The translations under genes and the position numbers were made by a program. A DNA stretch of 64,000 bases from Methylorubrum thiocyanatum (GTDB taxonomy: Bacteria; Pseudomonadota; Alphaproteobacteria; Rhizobiales; Beijerinckiaceae): assembly GCA_014138645.1 (NCBI GenBank), contig JACJIB010000002.1, forward strand, positions 62,001-126,000, read 5' to 3'. A model generated the notes under the pieces. The model had not been told where the DNA came from. It saw only the letters and a list, made by a program, of their open reading frames with translations, and ran no database searches. Shown piece after piece: positions 54,663 through 63,700 of the stretch; the stretch's first letter is position 1; every line of letters starts with the position of its first letter.

Positions 54663-55031
54663 CTAGGAGCGATCGGGGCGCCGCTCGGTCTCCGGGCCGA
54701 GGGCGTCCAGCGTCGCGGCCGCCGCCGTCCGGAGCGCCGCGAGATCGGCCGCGCGCCCCGCGCGCAGATCCGCCTCGACGACCGCGCACGCCTGCGCCAC
54801 CCGCATCGCCCCGACCCCCAGAGCCGCCCCTTTCAAGGTGTGGGCGAGGTCGGCCCGCGCCTCCGCCGGGCGGCCTTCCTCCGCCAGCGCCGGCAGCAGG
54901 CGGCGGCACTGATCCTCGAACAGGCTGAGTACCTCGCAGGCGAGATCCGCGTCGCCGAAGGTCTGCGCGTCGAGATGGGCGCGATCGAGCAGGGGGGCAG
55001 GCTTTTTCTCGGCGTCCACGACGATCCTCAC
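54663..55031 (-). CDS. Stand-alone Hpt (histidine phosphotransfer) protein
   Basis: Helical protein of 122 residues consisting of one Hpt domain; the phospho-accepting His64 lies in LAHTLKGAALGVGAM. Such proteins shuttle phosphate between a hybrid kinase and a response regulator. The GTG start was chosen because AAGGA is 6 bases upstream and the N-terminal extension otherwise is arginine-rich filler. It lies divergently from the GPR-like gene. No hybrid kinase is in the window except possibly the cut-off kinase at the left edge. Confidence 0.82.
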   Translation of the reverse strand: MRIVVDAEKKPAPLLDRAHLDAQTFGDADLACEVLSLFEDQCRRLLPALAEEGRPAEARADLAHTLKGAALGVGAMRVAQACAVVEADLRAGRAADLAALRTAAAATLDALGPETERRPDRS

Positions 55032-55379
55032 GATGATCCTTTTGCGTCCTTGGGCTCGCCTTGCGCGCCGAACGGCCGCACGCGGTCCGCGAAGCCGGCT
55101 GGCGCGGCGACCTGGCTGTGGGCGGCGGGGGCTATCCACAGCGCAGGGCCGCGCGGGGCGTACCGGTTTAAGCCTGCACGCGTCAGAACTTGAGGCGAGT
55201 GCCCGATCACGGGCCTTGGCTTGGTAACCATTCCGTTAAGGTTTCTTGGGTGCGCCGATCCGATCGGGTATCGGGTTCGGGTCCCGAGGGACTAAGGTTC
55301 CTTGGCTAGTCGGGTAAATCCGTCTCCGCTGCGGAGGGCGCGTGCTCTGCAACGGACGGCGATGCGTACGAGGCGTTGC
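55032..55379. other. 348-base divergent region upstream of the GPR-like gene
   Basis: No coding sequence. It holds GTAACCAT followed 4 bases later by TTAA (55224-55239), a CtrA-like arrangement with one mismatch and 8-base spacing, and two related AAGGTT(T/C)CTTGG elements near 55239 and 55295 in direct orientation. Confidence 0.4.
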
Positions 55380-58300
55380 ATGGCCACCGAGAAGAAGCTG
55401 AAGGATCCGGCGGAGGCGGCCCTCTCCGCGATCGAGCAGGCTTTGAATCTGGACATTCCGGCCCCGGGCGAGACAGCCCGGGTCGAGCCGCGCCTGCCCG
55501 ATGTCGGCGACGGCGACCCGCTGGCCGATCCCTTCTCCGAGGCCGGGGGACGCCGCACCCCGACCCTCGACATCGACCCCGCGCCCTCCGACCTGCCGCC
55601 GCCGGAGCGCGGGCGCTCGCGCCGCGAGGGCGGGCTCCTGCCGCCCGACCGCTCGCTGGTGGCCAACGACGACCGCCAGAACATCGGCATCCTGCAGCAG
55701 ACCCTGCGGGTGCGGCCCTCGCGCAAGCCGTACCTCGTCGCTGCCATCGCCTCGTTCCTCTGGCTCAACGGTCTCGTGGCGCTCGCCTGGAACCAGTCCG
55801 GCGGCGACCTGAAGGCGTTCATCACCGGGCTCACCGCGCTCCAGGCGGCGGTGGTGGCCACCGCCATCGCCGGGCCGATCGTGCTGTTCCTGATCACCGC
55901 GATGCTGGCGGTGCGCGCCCACGAGATGCGCCTCGTCGCCCGCGCCGTCGGCGAGGTGGCGATCCGGCTGGCCGAGCCGGAGAGCTTCTCGACCGATGCC
56001 GTGCTCACCATGTCGCAGACCGTGCGGCGCGAGGTCGCCGCCGTCGGCGACGGCGTGGAGCGGGCGCTCGCCCGCGCGGGCGAACTCGAAACGCTGGTGC
56101 GCGGCGAGATCTCGACCCTGGAGCGCGCCTATTCCGACAACGAGATCCGCATCCGCAGCCTCGTCGACGAGCTGATCGCCCAGCGCGAATCCATCGTCGG
56201 CAGCGCTGACCGGGTGCGCGGCGCCATCACCGGCTCGCACGAGAACCTGTCGAGCGAGCTGGAGGGTGCCGCCGAGCGCATCGTCGCGGCGATCAACGGC
56301 GCGGGCGAGCGGGTGACCGGGGCGCTCGACGCCCGTGGCGAGGCGATCACCGCGGCTTTGGGCGAGGTCGGCGAGCGGGTGGTCGGCAACGTCTCGACCC
56401 GCGGCGACGACCTGATCCGCCAGCTCACCGCCACCAGCGAGGGTGTGCGCAGCGGGCTGGAGGAGATCGGCGGCAGCCTGACCACGACGCTGCAGCAGCG
56501 CGCCGACGAGGTGACGCAGGCCTTCGAGCGCACCGGCGGGGCGCTGACCCGCACGCTGGCCGACAATGCCGGCGCCGTCGCCCAGTCCCTGTCGCAGACC
56601 GGCACCGGCCTGATCGAGGCGCTGGACCGCCAGGGCGGCGCCGTGCGCGAGACCTTCGAGCGCTCGACCAGGGGCCTGGAAGAGGCCTTCCTGTCGCGCG
56701 GGACCGAGCTGACCGATCGCTTCGCCCAAACCGGCGGCGCGATCACCGCCCGTTTCGCCGAGACCGGCGAGGGCCTGAGCCGGAACTTCGCCGCCACCGG
56801 CGCGGCGATCTCCGAGGACATCGCCGCCCGCGGCGCCCTGCTGCGCACCGAGATCGAGGCCGCCGGCACCGGCGTCTCCGATCTGATCGAGGGCCGCGGC
56901 CGCGACGCCCAGGCCGCCCTGGCGCTCGCCGCCGGCAGCGTCGCCGACGACTTCTCCACCCGCATCGAACGGGTGCGCGACGGGTTCCTCGCCTCCGCCA
57001 CCCAGGCGGCCGAGATCATGGACGGCCGCGGCCTCGAACTCGCCGGCCGCATCGAGTCGGCGGCGACCCGCGTCGACGACGTGATCGCCGTCCAGGGCGG
57101 GGCGCTCGCCGCGAACCTCGACGCCGCGGGTGAGCGCGTCGCCGGTCTCATGGCCGACCGCGCGGCGCAGGCCGCCGCCAGCGTCGAGCAGGCGCTCGCC
57201 GAGCTCGGTTCGTCCTTCGCCGCCAACGCCTCCGGCACCGCCGACACCCTACGCGAGGCGGTGGCGCGGCTCGCCGACGATCTCGACGCCCGTGCCGGCA
57301 CGGCCCAGGATGGCATCCGCCGCAACGCGGAGGCGGCGACGGCCTCCGTCGGCGCCGGCGTCGAGGCACTGGAGCGCCGCCTGCGCGAGGCGTCCGAGTC
57401 CCTCAGCGGGCTGCTCGCCGAGCGCACCGCCGAGTCCACCGCCCGGATGCTGCACACCGCCGAGGAGACCTCGGGCGCCGCGCAGGCACAGGCCGCCGCG
57501 GTGGCCGCGCGCTTCACTGAAGCCGCCGAGACCCTGCGCCGGGCCGCCGACGAGGCCGCCGCCGCCGTCGAGAGCCGTTCGGAGGACGTGGTCGGCCGGT
57601 TCCAGGCCGCCGCCGAGCGCGTCGGGGGCGAGCTGGGCAGCCGCAGCGAGAGCGCCTCGCAGACGCTTCACGCCGCGATCCAGCGGATGGCCGACGAACT
57701 CACCGCCCGCAGCGCCGAGGCCACGGGCGCCCTCGCGCTCGCCGCGGCCCATGCCGGCGGCGAGATCACCAACCGCACCGACCAGTCGATGCACGCCCTT
57801 CAGGATCTGCTGCGGCAGGTCGCCGACGAGATCGCCGTCCGCGGTTCCGAGGCGAGCGTCGCCCTGTCGCTCGCCGCGGCCCAGGCCGGCGGCGAGATCG
57901 GCAGCCGTGCCGACCAGTCGGCGCAGGATCTGCGCGACCTGTTGGCCCGTGTCCGCGACGAGATCGACGGCCGCAGCGCCGAGGTGACCGACGCCCTGGC
58001 CCGCACCGCCGCGCATGTCGGCGGCGAGCTCGGCAGCCGCACGGAAGAGTCGCTGCGGACCCTGCGCGACACGCTCGAGCGGATCGGCGGCGAGCTGTCC
58101 GCCCGGGGTGCCGAGACCACCGCGGCCCTCGCCCGCGCGGCCGAACAGGCCGGCGGCGCGGTCACCGGCCGCACCGAGGCCGCCCTGGAGGCCCTGCGCG
58201 AGACCCTGCACCGCCTCGGCGACGAGGTCGCCGCCCGTGGCGAGGCCGCGGCGCAGGCGCTGTCGCGCACCGCCGAGGGCGTCGGCTCCGATCTCGACGG

Positions 58301-61300
58301 GCGTCTCGGCGCCCTGGAGGACAGCTTCGGCCGCCACGGCCGCGGCGCCGCCGCCCTCATCGCCAGCCAGTCCGACGAGGCCCAGGCCCGCCTCGAAGGC
58401 GCCGGCCGCGAGGTGGCGCTCGCCATCGCCGGCCACGTCTCGCGGGTCGGCGACGCGCTCCACCAGAGCCACGCCGCCTTCGCCGAGACCGCCGACAGCC
58501 GCACCCGCGCGGTGGACGAGGCGCTGGGAAGCCGCCTCGCCGCTCTGCAGGAGACCATCGCCCGGGGCGACATCCTCGCCGACCGGATCTCTGGCAACGC
58601 GCAGACCCTCGGCGCCACCCTGGATTCGCGCCTCGGCGAGATCGACCGGATCATCGCCGTGCAGGGCAATGCCCTGGCGGACTCCCTGGCCGAGCGCGCC
58701 CGCCTCGCCGGCGAGACGGTCGAGGCGCGGATCGGCGAGATGGAAGCCCTCTCCGCCCGCCGTGCGACCGAGATCGGCGAGAGCTTCGCGGCGCTGGTCG
58801 GCCATGTCGACACGCGCCTCGGCGCCCGCGCCAACGCCCTCAACGAAACGCTGGTGCTGCGCGCCTCCGAGATCGCCCGCACCCTGGATGAGGGCAACCG
58901 CATCCTCACTGACGCCCTCGACCGGCGCATCGAAGGCTCCGCGCAGGACATCGCCGATCGCGGCCGCTCCGTGGGCGACGTTCTCGCCGCCCGCGCCGCC
59001 GAGATCGCCGATCGTCTCGAGCGCACGACCCAGGATCTCGCCCGCCGCCTCGATGAGGGCGCCGAGCGCCTCGACACCGGCGTCGTCGCGCGCCTCGATT
59101 CGATCAGCGGCACGCTGGAGGAGCGCGCCCGCACCCTCGACGAATCCTTCGGCATCCAGGCGCTCGAAGCGGTGCGCCTGATCGAGGGCCGCACCCGCAC
59201 CATCGACGGCGAGCTGACGACGCGGATCCGCGACCTCGTCGCCCTGCTGGAGCGCCGCAGCGGCCTCGCGGTCGAGGCCCTCGGCGGCCATGTCGAGACC
59301 ATCGCCCGCCTGTTCGACGAGCGGGCCGAGAGCCTCAACCATCTGTTCGACGAGCGCGGCGGCGCGCTCGCCGCCGATCTCGACCAGCGCGGCCGCGCAA
59401 CGGTCGACGGCCTCAACGGACGCCTCTCCGAGATCACCCAGGCTCTGGAGCAGGGCGGCGCCTCGCTCGGCGCCCTGCTCGACCGCCGCGGCACCGCCCT
59501 GCTCGCCGCCCTGCGCGATCTCGTCGGGCAGGTCGACGGCCTGCTCGGCGAGGGCACCGGCCGCCTCGGCCACGCCCTCGAAGCCCAGGCGGGCGAGATC
59601 CGCAGCCTGCTCGACAGCCGCGCCGACGACCTGCGCGGCCTGATGGAGGGCGGCGCCGGCCGCGTGCGCGGTGAGTTCGAAGCCGGCCTCGGCGCCGTCG
59701 AGACGGCGCTGGAGGAGCGGCTGCGCACGGTGCGCGACCTGCTCGAGGCCCGCAGCCACGAGATCCGCGACACCTTCGACCACCGGACGGATGATCTGCG
59801 CGGCCTGATGGAGGGCGGCGCCGGTCAGGTGCGCAGCGCCTTCGACGCGAGCCTCGGCGCCTTCGAGACGGTCCTGGAGGAGCGCCTGCACACGGTGCGC
59901 GAGCTGTTCGATGCCCGCAGCCACGAGATCCGCGAGACCCTCGACAGCCGCACCGGCACGCTGCGCGGCCTCGTGGACGGCAGCGCCGGCCATGTCCGCG
60001 GCGAGTTCGAGACCGGGCTCGATGCCCTGCGCGCCGCCCTGGAGGAGCCGGCCCGCACGGTGCAGGACCTGCTCGACAGCCGTACCGGCGAGATCCGCGC
60101 CATGCTCGACGCCCGCGGCGACGACCTGCGCACGACGCTGGAGGAGCGCACCCGCACGGTCCAGGAGATCCTCGACCACCGCACCGGCGAGATCCGCGGG
60201 CTGCTCGACGGCCATGCCGGCCGTCTCGACGAGGGCTTCCAGGGCCGCATCCTGCCGCTCCAGGCGGCGCTGACCGAGGGCGCGCGCCTGTTCGTCGAAA
60301 TGCTGGAGGGCGGCATCGGCCGCGCCACCAGCGAGGTCGATGCCCGCACGCGGGGGCTGGCGAACCTGTTCGACGAGCGCCTCGGCGTCCTCGGCAACCT
60401 CGTGGACGGGCGCGGCCAGCAGGTGGCGCAGACCGTCGAGACGCGGGCGCAGGAGTTGCGTGCCCTGTTCGACGAGATCCACGCGCGCCTCGGCACCCTG
60501 GTGGACGAGCGTTCGGCCGCCCTGACCGGCCGGCTCGACAATCAGACCCAGGCCCTGGCGGCCCTGTTCGACGAGCGGATGCAGAGCCTCGACGGGCTGG
60601 TCGAGCGCCGTGGTGGCGCCTTCGCACAGGTCGTGGAGAACCAGGCCGCCGCCCTGGCGCGCACGGTCGATACCCGCAGCGAGGACTTCACGGCCCGTAT
60701 CGACGCCCGCCTGCGCGCCTTCGCCACCGTGGTGGCGAACCGCGCCAACGCGCTCGCCGATGCCTTCGACGAGCGTCAGGACGCCTACGCCGCTCTCATC
60801 GACGAGGGCATGGCCCGCATGGTCGCCGCGCTGGACGAGCGTGCCCGCCAGCACGTGGCACAGTTCGAGACGGTCGAGGAGCGCCAGAAGGCCGTGGCGG
60901 CCCTGGTCGAAGAGGGCACCGCCCGGATCGCTGCGGCGCTCGACGAGCGCGCCCAGCGGCAGGCCGCCCTCGCGGAAGCCTTCGACGGGCAGCGCGAGGC
61001 CTATGCCGGCCTGATCGAGCAGGGTACGGCCCGGATGGTCGCCGCCCTCGAAGAGCGGGCCCACCGCCACGCGGCGCAAGCCGAGACGGTCGAGGAGCGT
61101 CAGCGGGCCGTGGCCGAGCTGATCGAAGCCGGCACCGCCCGCCTCGTCTCGGCCCTCGACGAGCGCGCCCAGCGGCAGGCCGCTCTCACGGACGCCTTCG
61201 ACGGGCAGCGCGAGGCCTATGCCAGCCTGATCGAGCAGGGCACCGCCCGCATGGTCTCGGCGCTCGAGGAGCGGGCGCGCCGCCACGCGGTGCTGGCCGA

Positions 61301-63374
61301 GGCGTTCGATCGTCAGAAGGAGGCCTACGCCGCCCTCATCGACGGCGGTACCGCCCGGATGGTCGCGGCCCTCGACGAGCGGGCCGAGCGGCAGGCGGCC
61401 CTGGCCGAACGCTTCGACGAGCGCCAGACCGCCTACGCGGCGCTGGTGGAAGATGGCATCGCCCGGATGGGCCGGATGCTGGAGGAGCGCGCCCACCGCC
61501 ACGCCGCCGAGGTCCAGGCCCGCGCCGAGGCCCTGGCCGAGACGATGGACCAGCACAATGGGGCGTTGGCCCGCCTCATCGACGGCCCGGCCGCTTCGCT
61601 CGCCGAGGCGCTGGCCGAGCGGGAGCAGGCCCTCGACCGGCTCATCGCCGACAAGGGCACCCCGCTGGTCGAGGCGCTGCGGGAGCGCACCGACGCCATC
61701 GTCGTCCGCACCGTCGAGTCGGCCAAGGCGCTTCGTGCGGCCCTGGACGAGGGCGCGGCGGCCTCCGCCGACACCGTCGCTCAGGCGCATGAGCGGGTCC
61801 GCCGCGATGTCGCCGGCTTCCTCACCCGGATCGAGAACGCCAATGACGGGCTGAAGGACCTCGTCGGCGGCGCCTCCGAGAACCTCGCCGCCGTCGAGCA
61901 GGGGCTTGCGGCCCGCGTCGAGCAGATCCAGTCGGCCCTCGACCGAGTCGCCGCCGACACGGCGCAGGCCTCCGACCGGGTCTCGACCCAGGTCGTGGCC
62001 CTGCGCGAAGCCTCGCAGGGGGCGCTCGTCCAGGCCTCCGACCTCGCCGAAACGCTGGACGCCCGCGGCCGGGCCCTGGTGGAGCGCACCGGCACCCATG
62101 TCGGCGCCCTCACCGAGGCTGCCGGCACCCTCGAGGCGGTGGAAGGCCGTCTCGCCGAGAGCCTGTCGAGCCGCCAAGCCGTGGTCGAGGCGGTGCTGTC
62201 CCGCCTCGAAGAGCGCAGCCAGGCGATCGAGGCCCAGACCGGGCGCTTCGGCAGCGTGATCGAGGAGACGCTGCGCGCGGCCGAGGCCCGCGCTCGCGAA
62301 CTCAGCGAGAGCGTGGCTCGCGCGGCTCGCGAGGCCGGCACCGCGGTGGCGGGCGACTTCGAGCGCCTGCGCAGCGGCGCCGACGAGGAGAGCGCCCGCA
62401 CGGCCGCCTCGGTGCGCAGCGCCATCGAGGCGGCCTCCGCCAAGATGATGGAGAGCTTCGCCGCCGCCTCCGGCCAGTTCGGCGACTCGGTCGCGCGGAT
62501 GAACGCCATGGCCGCGGAGATCCGCCGCGAGCTCGACGCGACCCGCGCCGACCTGCAGCGCGGCGTCCTCGACCTGCCCCGCGAGACGCAGGATGCGACG
62601 AGCGAAATGCGCCGCGTGGTGGCCGAGCAGATCGACGCGCTGAACGAGCTGGCGGCGCTCGTCGCCCGCTCCAACCGCTCGGTCGATGTGGCCCAGCCGC
62701 GTGCCGTCGAGCAGCGCCGCACCGCCGAGGCCGGTCGCGCCGCCGCGTCCGTCTCTGTGCCCGCCTCGGCACCTGTCTCGGCGCCCGCGCCGCAGACGGC
62801 GCCGTCGCCGGCCCGCAATGCGGCGCCGACGGTGGCCCGGTCTCAGCCGCAGGCCGCCGCGCCCGCTCCCGTGCGTCCGGCGAGCCCGGTCCAGGGACGG
62901 CCCGGCACCCGCGACAACCGCGGCTGGCTGTCGGATCTCCTGACCCGCGCCTCGATCGACGACGACGGTGCCGAGGCGGTCCCCGCCCCGGCTGCCGCCG
63001 CGGCGCCGGAGGCGAAGGGTCCGGTGGAGCGGATCTCGCTCGACGCGATCTCGACCGACATCGCCCGGATGGTGGACCATCAGGCCTCGGTCGAGTTCTG
63101 GCAGCGCTACCGTCAGGGCGACGCGAACCTGTTCGACGGCCGCCTGTACACGGCGCAAGGGCGCCAGACCTTCGAGCAGATCCAGCGCCGCTACCGGGCG
63201 GATGCCGAGTTCCGCCGCACGGTCGATCGCTATGTCGGTGAGTTCGAGCGGCTGCTCGGCGAGGTGACGAAGAACGACCGCGACACCAAGCGCGCGGACG
63301 CCTACCTCACCTCGGAGACGGGCAAGGTCTACACCATGCTTGCGCATGCCAGCGGCCGGTTCGACGAGGCGTGA
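55380..63374 (+). CDS. Giant coiled-coil membrane protein, GPR/RgsE-like (polar growth ring)
   Basis: Protein of 2664 residues. About 115 disordered N-terminal residues precede two membrane helices (about 118-138 and 155-182), then about 2250 residues of helical heptad/hendecad repeats of the apolipoprotein A1/E type, a proline-rich linker (about 2440-2540) and a conserved-looking globular C-terminus (ARMVDHQASVEFWQRY ... TSETGKVYTMLA). This layout matches the growth-pole-ring protein GPR of Agrobacterium (RgsE in Sinorhizobium), which organises polar growth. It is longer than the roughly 2100 residues I recall for GPR. The ATG at 55380 has GAGG 7 bases upstream. Two blocks of exact-period repeats are listed separately. 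Confidence 0.82.
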   Translation: MATEKKLKDPAEAALSAIEQALNLDIPAPGETARVEPRLPDVGDGDPLADPFSEAGGRRTPTLDIDPAPSDLPPPERGRSRREGGLLPPDRSLVANDDRQNIGILQQTLRVRPSRKPYLVAAIASFLWLNGLVALAWNQSGGDLKAFITGLTALQAAVVATAIAGPIVLFLITAMLAVRAHEMRLVARAVGEVAIRLAEPESFSTDAVLTMSQTVRREVAAVGDGVERALARAGELETLVRGEISTLERAYSDNEIRIRSLVDELIAQRESIVGSADRVRGAITGSHENLSSELEGAAERIVAAINGAGERVTGALDARGEAITAALGEVGERVVGNVSTRGDDLIRQLTATSEGVRSGLEEIGGSLTTTLQQRADEVTQAFERTGGALTRTLADNAGAVAQSLSQTGTGLIEALDRQGGAVRETFERSTRGLEEAFLSRGTELTDRFAQTGGAITARFAETGEGLSRNFAATGAAISEDIAARGALLRTEIEAAGTGVSDLIEGRGRDAQAALALAAGSVADDFSTRIERVRDGFLASATQAAEIMDGRGLELAGRIESAATRVDDVIAVQGGALAANLDAAGERVAGLMADRAAQAAASVEQALAELGSSFAANASGTADTLREAVARLADDLDARAGTAQDGIRRNAEAATASVGAGVEALERRLREASESLSGLLAERTAESTARMLHTAEETSGAAQAQAAAVAARFTEAAETLRRAADEAAAAVESRSEDVVGRFQAAAERVGGELGSRSESASQTLHAAIQRMADELTARSAEATGALALAAAHAGGEITNRTDQSMHALQDLLRQVADEIAVRGSEASVALSLAAAQAGGEIGSRADQSAQDLRDLLARVRDEIDGRSAEVTDALARTAAHVGGELGSRTEESLRTLRDTLERIGGELSARGAETTAALARAAEQAGGAVTGRTEAALEALRETLHRLGDEVAARGEAAAQALSRTAEGVGSDLDGRLGALEDSFGRHGRGAAALIASQSDEAQARLEGAGREVALAIAGHVSRVGDALHQSHAAFAETADSRTRAVDEALGSRLAALQETIARGDILADRISGNAQTLGATLDSRLGEIDRIIAVQGNALADSLAERARLAGETVEARIGEMEALSARRATEIGESFAALVGHVDTRLGARANALNETLVLRASEIARTLDEGNRILTDALDRRIEGSAQDIADRGRSVGDVLAARAAEIADRLERTTQDLARRLDEGAERLDTGVVARLDSISGTLEERARTLDESFGIQALEAVRLIEGRTRTIDGELTTRIRDLVALLERRSGLAVEALGGHVETIARLFDERAESLNHLFDERGGALAADLDQRGRATVDGLNGRLSEITQALEQGGASLGALLDRRGTALLAALRDLVGQVDGLLGEGTGRLGHALEAQAGEIRSLLDSRADDLRGLMEGGAGRVRGEFEAGLGAVETALEERLRTVRDLLEARSHEIRDTFDHRTDDLRGLMEGGAGQVRSAFDASLGAFETVLEERLHTVRELFDARSHEIRETLDSRTGTLRGLVDGSAGHVRGEFETGLDALRAALEEPARTVQDLLDSRTGEIRAMLDARGDDLRTTLEERTRTVQEILDHRTGEIRGLLDGHAGRLDEGFQGRILPLQAALTEGARLFVEMLEGGIGRATSEVDARTRGLANLFDERLGVLGNLVDGRGQQVAQTVETRAQELRALFDEIHARLGTLVDERSAALTGRLDNQTQALAALFDERMQSLDGLVERRGGAFAQVVENQAAALARTVDTRSEDFTARIDARLRAFATVVANRANALADAFDERQDAYAALIDEGMARMVAALDERARQHVAQFETVEERQKAVAALVEEGTARIAAALDERAQRQAALAEAFDGQREAYAGLIEQGTARMVAALEERAHRHAAQAETVEERQRAVAELIEAGTARLVSALDERAQRQAALTDAFDGQREAYASLIEQGTARMVSALEERARRHAVLAEAFDRQKEAYAALIDGGTARMVAALDERAERQAALAERFDERQTAYAALVEDGIARMGRMLEERAHRHAAEVQARAEALAETMDQHNGALARLIDGPAASLAEALAEREQALDRLIADKGTPLVEALRERTDAIVVRTVESAKALRAALDEGAAASADTVAQAHERVRRDVAGFLTRIENANDGLKDLVGGASENLAAVEQGLAARVEQIQSALDRVAADTAQASDRVSTQVVALREASQGALVQASDLAETLDARGRALVERTGTHVGALTEAAGTLEAVEGRLAESLSSRQAVVEAVLSRLEERSQAIEAQTGRFGSVIEETLRAAEARARELSESVARAAREAGTAVAGDFERLRSGADEESARTAASVRSAIEAASAKMMESFAAASGQFGDSVARMNAMAAEIRRELDATRADLQRGVLDLPRETQDATSEMRRVVAEQIDALNELAALVARSNRSVDVAQPRAVEQRRTAEAGRAAASVSVPASAPVSAPAPQTAPSPARNAAPTVARSQPQAAAPAPVRPASPVQGRPGTRDNRGWLSDLLTRASIDDDGAEAVPAPAAAAAPEAKGPVERISLDAISTDIARMVDHQASVEFWQRYRQGDANLFDGRLYTAQGRQTFEQIQRRYRADAEFRRTVDRYVGEFERLLGEVTKNDRDTKRADAYLTSETGKVYTMLAHASGRFDEA
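59586..60212 (+). repeat. 165-bp tandem repeats in the GPR-like gene
   Basis: Units start at 59586, 59751 and 59916, each 165 bp (55 residues, five hendecads); a fourth at 60081 is shortened to 99 bp (33 residues, three hendecads) before the motif restarts at 60180. Each begins with a GEIR/HEIR motif. Length changes by whole hendecads imply selection to keep the coiled-coil phase. Confidence 0.88.
60765..61520 (+). repeat. 108-bp tandem repeats in the GPR-like gene
   Basis: Seven units start at exact 108-bp steps (60765, 60873, 60981, 61089, 61197, 61305, 61413), each 36 residues with the core G(T)AR(M/I/L)(V)(A/S)ALDERA. Units 2-3 and 4-5 are nearly the same as pairs, a higher-order 216-bp repeat. 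The strong DNA similarity suggests recent duplication. Confidence 0.92.
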
Positions 63375-63441
63375 GGCGCGGATCGTGAGGCGGGTTCGGT
63401 CTCACCGAGCCCGCCTCAGAGCGCGATAGACCCGGTCGCTC

Positions 63442-63489
63442 CATGAAAAAGGCCCCTATCGCATGCGAGCGACGGGGGCCTTTTTCATG
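63442..63489. terminator. Strong bidirectional terminator after the GPR-like gene
   Basis: CATGAAAAAGGCCCC and GGGGCCTTTTTCATG are perfect 15-bp arms. The loop contains the perfect 10-bp palindrome TCGCATGCGA. The T-run on each strand makes it a terminator in either direction. Confidence 0.9.
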
Positions 63490-63557
63490 CGGGGTCGCGG
63501 TTCGCGAAAACCGTCTCATACGGTTTCCGCTTGATCGCCTCGGTGCCGCTTTCCGTC

Positions 63558-63587
63558 ATCCCGGGGCCGCGCAGCGGAACCCGGGAT
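63558..63587. repeat. REP-like intergenic palindrome
   Basis: ATCCCGGG and CCCGGGAT are 8-bp arms around 14 bases. Sequences of the form TCATCCCGGG...CCCGGGATCCA are common intergenic repeats in Rhizobiales. The adjacent segment to about 63650 has the same character. The rest of 63375-63700 holds no gene. Confidence 0.55.
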
Positions 63588-63700
63588 CCACCCGTGATGC
63601 GACACCGAATTGTGGCGTCGCGGCCCGTCATGAATTCCGGGCTCGCTTAGCATCGCCCCGGAAGGACGGGGTCGAACCGAACCGATCACCGGAAACGGTA

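Noticed and set aside
57249..63347. 2032-residue open frame antisense to the GPR-like gene
   Set aside because: It is the mirror of GC-rich repetitive coding sequence; composition is low-complexity Gly/Ala/Arg/Glu with no domain, and the sense frame has clear domains.
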